This document shows, piece by piece, positions 5,320 to 7,290 of a DNA stretch of 7,290 nt. Numbering within the stretch: position 1 is the first letter of the stretch; each line of letters opens with the position of its first letter. Under the pieces are notes generated by a model. The model was given only the letters and a program-made list of their open reading frames with translations, was not told the origin of the DNA and made no database searches. The translations under genes were made by a program, and so were the position numbers. The DNA comes from an uncultured Clostridia bacterium (GTDB taxonomy: Bacteria; Bacillota; Clostridia; Christensenellales; Aristaeellaceae). The stretch covers positions 1 to 7,290 of the forward strand of contig CALNAU010000179.1 in the NCBI GenBank assembly GCA_937874275.1, read 5' to 3'.

Positions 5320-6290
5320 AGACATACACCGTAGCCGTGCTCGGCGCCACCGGGCTGGTGGGCGGCACCATTTTAAGCGTGTTGGAGAGCAGGAATTTCC
5401 CCGTGGGCAAGCTGTTGCCGCTGGCCTCGGCGCGCTCGGCGGGCAAAGAGATTGCCTTTGACGGCCGGCCTTACACCGTGCAGGAAATCAGCGAAGCGTC
5501 ATTGGCCGGAGCGGATGTGGTGTTTTTCGCGGCCGGCGGCGCGGTGAGCAAGCAGTGGGCTCCTGTCGCGGCGGGCCTGGGCGCGCTGGTGGTGGATAAC
5601 AGCAGCGTGTTCCGCATGGAGCGGGACATCCCGCTGGTGGTGCCCGAGGTGAACCCGGGCGATGTGCGGCGGACGGGCATCATCGCCAACCCCAACTGCT
5701 CCACCATCCAGAGCGTGGTGGCGCTCAACCCGCTCAAGCGCTGGGGCATCAAGCGCGTGGTGTACAGCAGCTACCAGGCGGTGTCGGGCTCGGGTCAGCG
5801 CGGGCTGACGGATTTGGATGAGGGGCGGCAGGATTTTTACCCCTACCCCATCACCGGCAACGTGCTGCCCCACATCGACAGCTTTCTGGAGGACGGCTAC
5901 ACCAAGGAGGAGCGCAAGATGATGGACGAGACGCGCAAAATCCTCCACCTGCCGGAGCTGGCGGTCACCGCCACCACCGTGCGCGTGCCGGTGCGCTACG
6001 GCCATGGGGTGAGCATCAATGTGCAGTTGGCACAGCCGTATGAATTAAGCGAGCTGCGCGCCGCCATTGCAGGTCAGGAGGGCCTGGTGGTGCAGGACGA
6101 CCCGGCAAGCAGCCTGTACCCCATGCCCATCACGGCAGAGGGGCATGACGAGGTGTTTGTGGGCCGCATCCGGCGCGATGACAGCGTGGAGAACGGCGTC
6201 AACCTGTGGGTGGTGGCCGACAATGTGCGCAAGGGCGCCGCGGTCAACGCCGTGCAGATTGCCCAGCGCGTGCTGGAGGCGCAGGCGTGA
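5316..6290 (+). CDS. asd: aspartate-semialdehyde dehydrogenase
   Basis: A 324-aa cytosolic enzyme, a usual length for the Gram-positive-type family. It reduces L-4-aspartyl phosphate with NADPH to L-aspartate 4-semialdehyde, the branch point to diaminopimelate/lysine and to homoserine. Visible: dinucleotide motif GATGLVG (10-16), the phosphate-site segment DNSSVFRM (94-101), the catalytic cysteine C128 in ANPNCSTIQ, SSYQAVSGSGQRG (151-163) with Q154, R223 in VRVPVRYGH with catalytic H230, and the C-terminal NLWVVADNVRKGAAVNAVQIAQ. All key residues are present. AAGGAG (5303-5308) lies 7 nt before the ATG, inside the end of aspartokinase, and the 4-bp ATGA overlap points to translational coupling. 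Since aspartyl phosphate is labile, coupled synthesis of the two enzymes makes sense. It ends in a GTGA overlap with homoserine dehydrogenase. Confidence 0.96.
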   Translation: MKTYTVAVLGATGLVGGTILSVLESRNFPVGKLLPLASARSAGKEIAFDGRPYTVQEISEASLAGADVVFFAAGGAVSKQWAPVAAGLGALVVDNSSVFRMERDIPLVVPEVNPGDVRRTGIIANPNCSTIQSVVALNPLKRWGIKRVVYSSYQAVSGSGQRGLTDLDEGRQDFYPYPITGNVLPHIDSFLEDGYTKEERKMMDETRKILHLPELAVTATTVRVPVRYGHGVSINVQLAQPYELSELRAAIAGQEGLVVQDDPASSLYPMPITAEGHDEVFVGRIRRDDSVENGVNLWVVADNVRKGAAVNAVQIAQRVLEAQA

Positions 6291-7290
6291 AGCGCGTCGC
6301 CATCGCGGGCTTTGGCACGGTAGGCCAGGGCATCTGGCAGATATTGCACGAGCAGCGGAAGCGCCTGGCGCATGCGCTGGGCGAGGCGCCCGAGGTGGCG
6401 GCCATTCTGGTGCGCGATATCGGCCGGTCGCGGGATGTGGCCGTACCGGCCGGGCTGCTGACCGATGCCCCGCAACGTCTGCTGGCGGATGGTGCCATCA
6501 ATGTGCTGCTGGAGGCCACCGGCGATACCGCACTGGGGTACACGCTGGCGCGGCAGGCCATGGCGCGGGGCGTGCACGTGGTCACCGCGGGCAAGGCGCT
6601 GGTCAGCCAATATATGGAAGAATTGAGCGCGCTGGCTGAAGAGCAGGGCGTCCACTTTCTGTACGAGGCCAGCGTGGCCGGGGGCACCCCGGTCATCAAG
6701 CCGTTGAAGGATTTGGCGATGCTGGGCCGGGTACACACCCTGCGTGGTATCATCAATGGCTCGTGCAACTATATATTGAGCGCCATGGGCGGCGAAGGCC
6801 GAGCCTATGACGACGTGATAGCCGAAGCCAGGGCGCTGGGCTACCTGGAGGCCGATGCCGACAGCGACCTGCTGGGCTGGGACGCCCGGCGCAAGCTGCG
6901 CATACTGGCTACCCTGGCCATGGGCGGCACGGTGCCGGAGGAGGACATCCCCTGTGTGGGCATCAGCCGCGTCACGCTGGCGGATATTCTGGCGCTGGGG
7001 GAGGCGGGATACTCTGTCAAGCTGCTGGGCCGCGCCGGCCGCGCCGATGACCGTGTGGCGGCCAGCGTGTTTCCCTGGGCACTGCCCAAAGGGGACGTGT
7101 TGGCCGGCATCGGCGGCGTGGGCAACTATGTGGACATTGACGCGGAGTACCTGGGCCGCGTGGGCTTCATGGGGCCGGGCGCAGGCCGCCTGCCCACCGC
7201 GCACGCCATGGTGAACGACCTGGTGGACGCCCTGCTGGACCGCCAGCCCCGCACCAGCCCGCTGGGCAGCGCGCGGCTTGTTTCCCTGGG
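6287..7290 (+). CDS. hom: homoserine dehydrogenase (3' end cut by window edge)
   Basis: 334 codons are present; family members are usually about 400-430 aa, so most of the catalytic part is here and any C-terminal ACT domain is not. The enzyme reduces aspartate 4-semialdehyde with NAD(P)H to L-homoserine, leading to threonine and methionine. Visible: Rossmann motif GFGTVGQG (8-15), VVTAGKAL (98-105) with K103, EASVAGGTPVIKPL (127-140), GIINGSCNYIL (154-164), then LGYLEADADSD and DARRKL carrying E188, D199 and K203. Their spacing (11 and 4) matches the active-site trio E208/D219/K223 of yeast homoserine dehydrogenase. GPGAGRLPTAHAMVNDLVD (297-314) is the family's cofactor-side loop. The start is GTG, supported by GGAGG at 6275-6279 with 7 nt spacing, and overlaps the asd stop by 4 bp (GTGA). 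Small departures from the usual pattern are TAGK for TANK and ADAD for ADPD. The third gene of the operon. Confidence 0.95.
   Translation, partial: MKRVAIAGFGTVGQGIWQILHEQRKRLAHALGEAPEVAAILVRDIGRSRDVAVPAGLLTDAPQRLLADGAINVLLEATGDTALGYTLARQAMARGVHVVTAGKALVSQYMEELSALAEEQGVHFLYEASVAGGTPVIKPLKDLAMLGRVHTLRGIINGSCNYILSAMGGEGRAYDDVIAEARALGYLEADADSDLLGWDARRKLRILATLAMGGTVPEEDIPCVGISRVTLADILALGEAGYSVKLLGRAGRADDRVAASVFPWALPKGDVLAGIGGVGNYVDIDAEYLGRVGFMGPGAGRLPTAHAMVNDLVDALLDRQPRTSPLGSARLVSL

Noticed and set aside
6074..7204. Minus-strand open frame of 376 codons
   Set aside because: Antisense to asd and hom, which carry all family motifs; the product is His/Gln/Ala-rich without recognisable domains.

Overview
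The window is GC-rich chromosomal bacterial DNA with strong G/C third-position bias, which produces many long antisense shadow ORFs. Strong GGAGG-type ribosome binding sites, near-consensus sigma-70/sigma-A promoters, an aspartokinase resembling the Bacillus YclM/ThrD class, and a PrpR_N-type regulator beside a garR-like reductase suggest a GC-rich member of the Bacillota (Clostridia). That placement is inference from gene style, not proof. I see no rRNA, tRNA, CRISPR array, insertion sequence or phage gene.

Left half, minus strand (read right to left). An alpha/beta hydrolase gene (2761-3801) is driven by a perfect TTGACA-17 bp-TATAAT promoter. A 197-bp gap follows, holding a separate promoter, an inverted repeat at its predicted start site and two hairpins in a long leader. 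Next is garR (1679-2563), tartronate semialdehyde reductase. A clear intrinsic terminator comes next, and then a large regulator (1-1607, C-terminus cut by the window edge). The regulator has a PrpR_N sensor, a PAS domain and a sigma-54-activator-like AAA+ domain. Its AAA+ domain keeps Walker A but has lost the GAFTGA loop, the Walker B acidic pair and both arginine fingers. It is therefore unlikely to be a conventional sigma-54 activator, and the sigma-70-type promoter in front of garR fits that reading.

Right half, plus strand. From a divergent promoter (TTGACT-17 bp-TATGAT) runs a tightly coupled aspartate-pathway operon: aspartokinase (3997-5319), aspartate-semialdehyde dehydrogenase (5316-6290) and homoserine dehydrogenase (6287-7290, cut by the edge). 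The genes overlap by 4 bp at each junction (ATGA, then GTGA). Together they convert L-aspartate to aspartyl phosphate, then aspartate semialdehyde, then homoserine. This is the common trunk toward threonine and methionine, with the semialdehyde also feeding lysine and diaminopimelate synthesis.

Most of the window is ordinary metabolism. The best lead for something less usual is the catalytically degraded PrpR_N/PAS/AAA+ regulator together with the elaborate garR leader. I found no clear evidence of a wholly new system.
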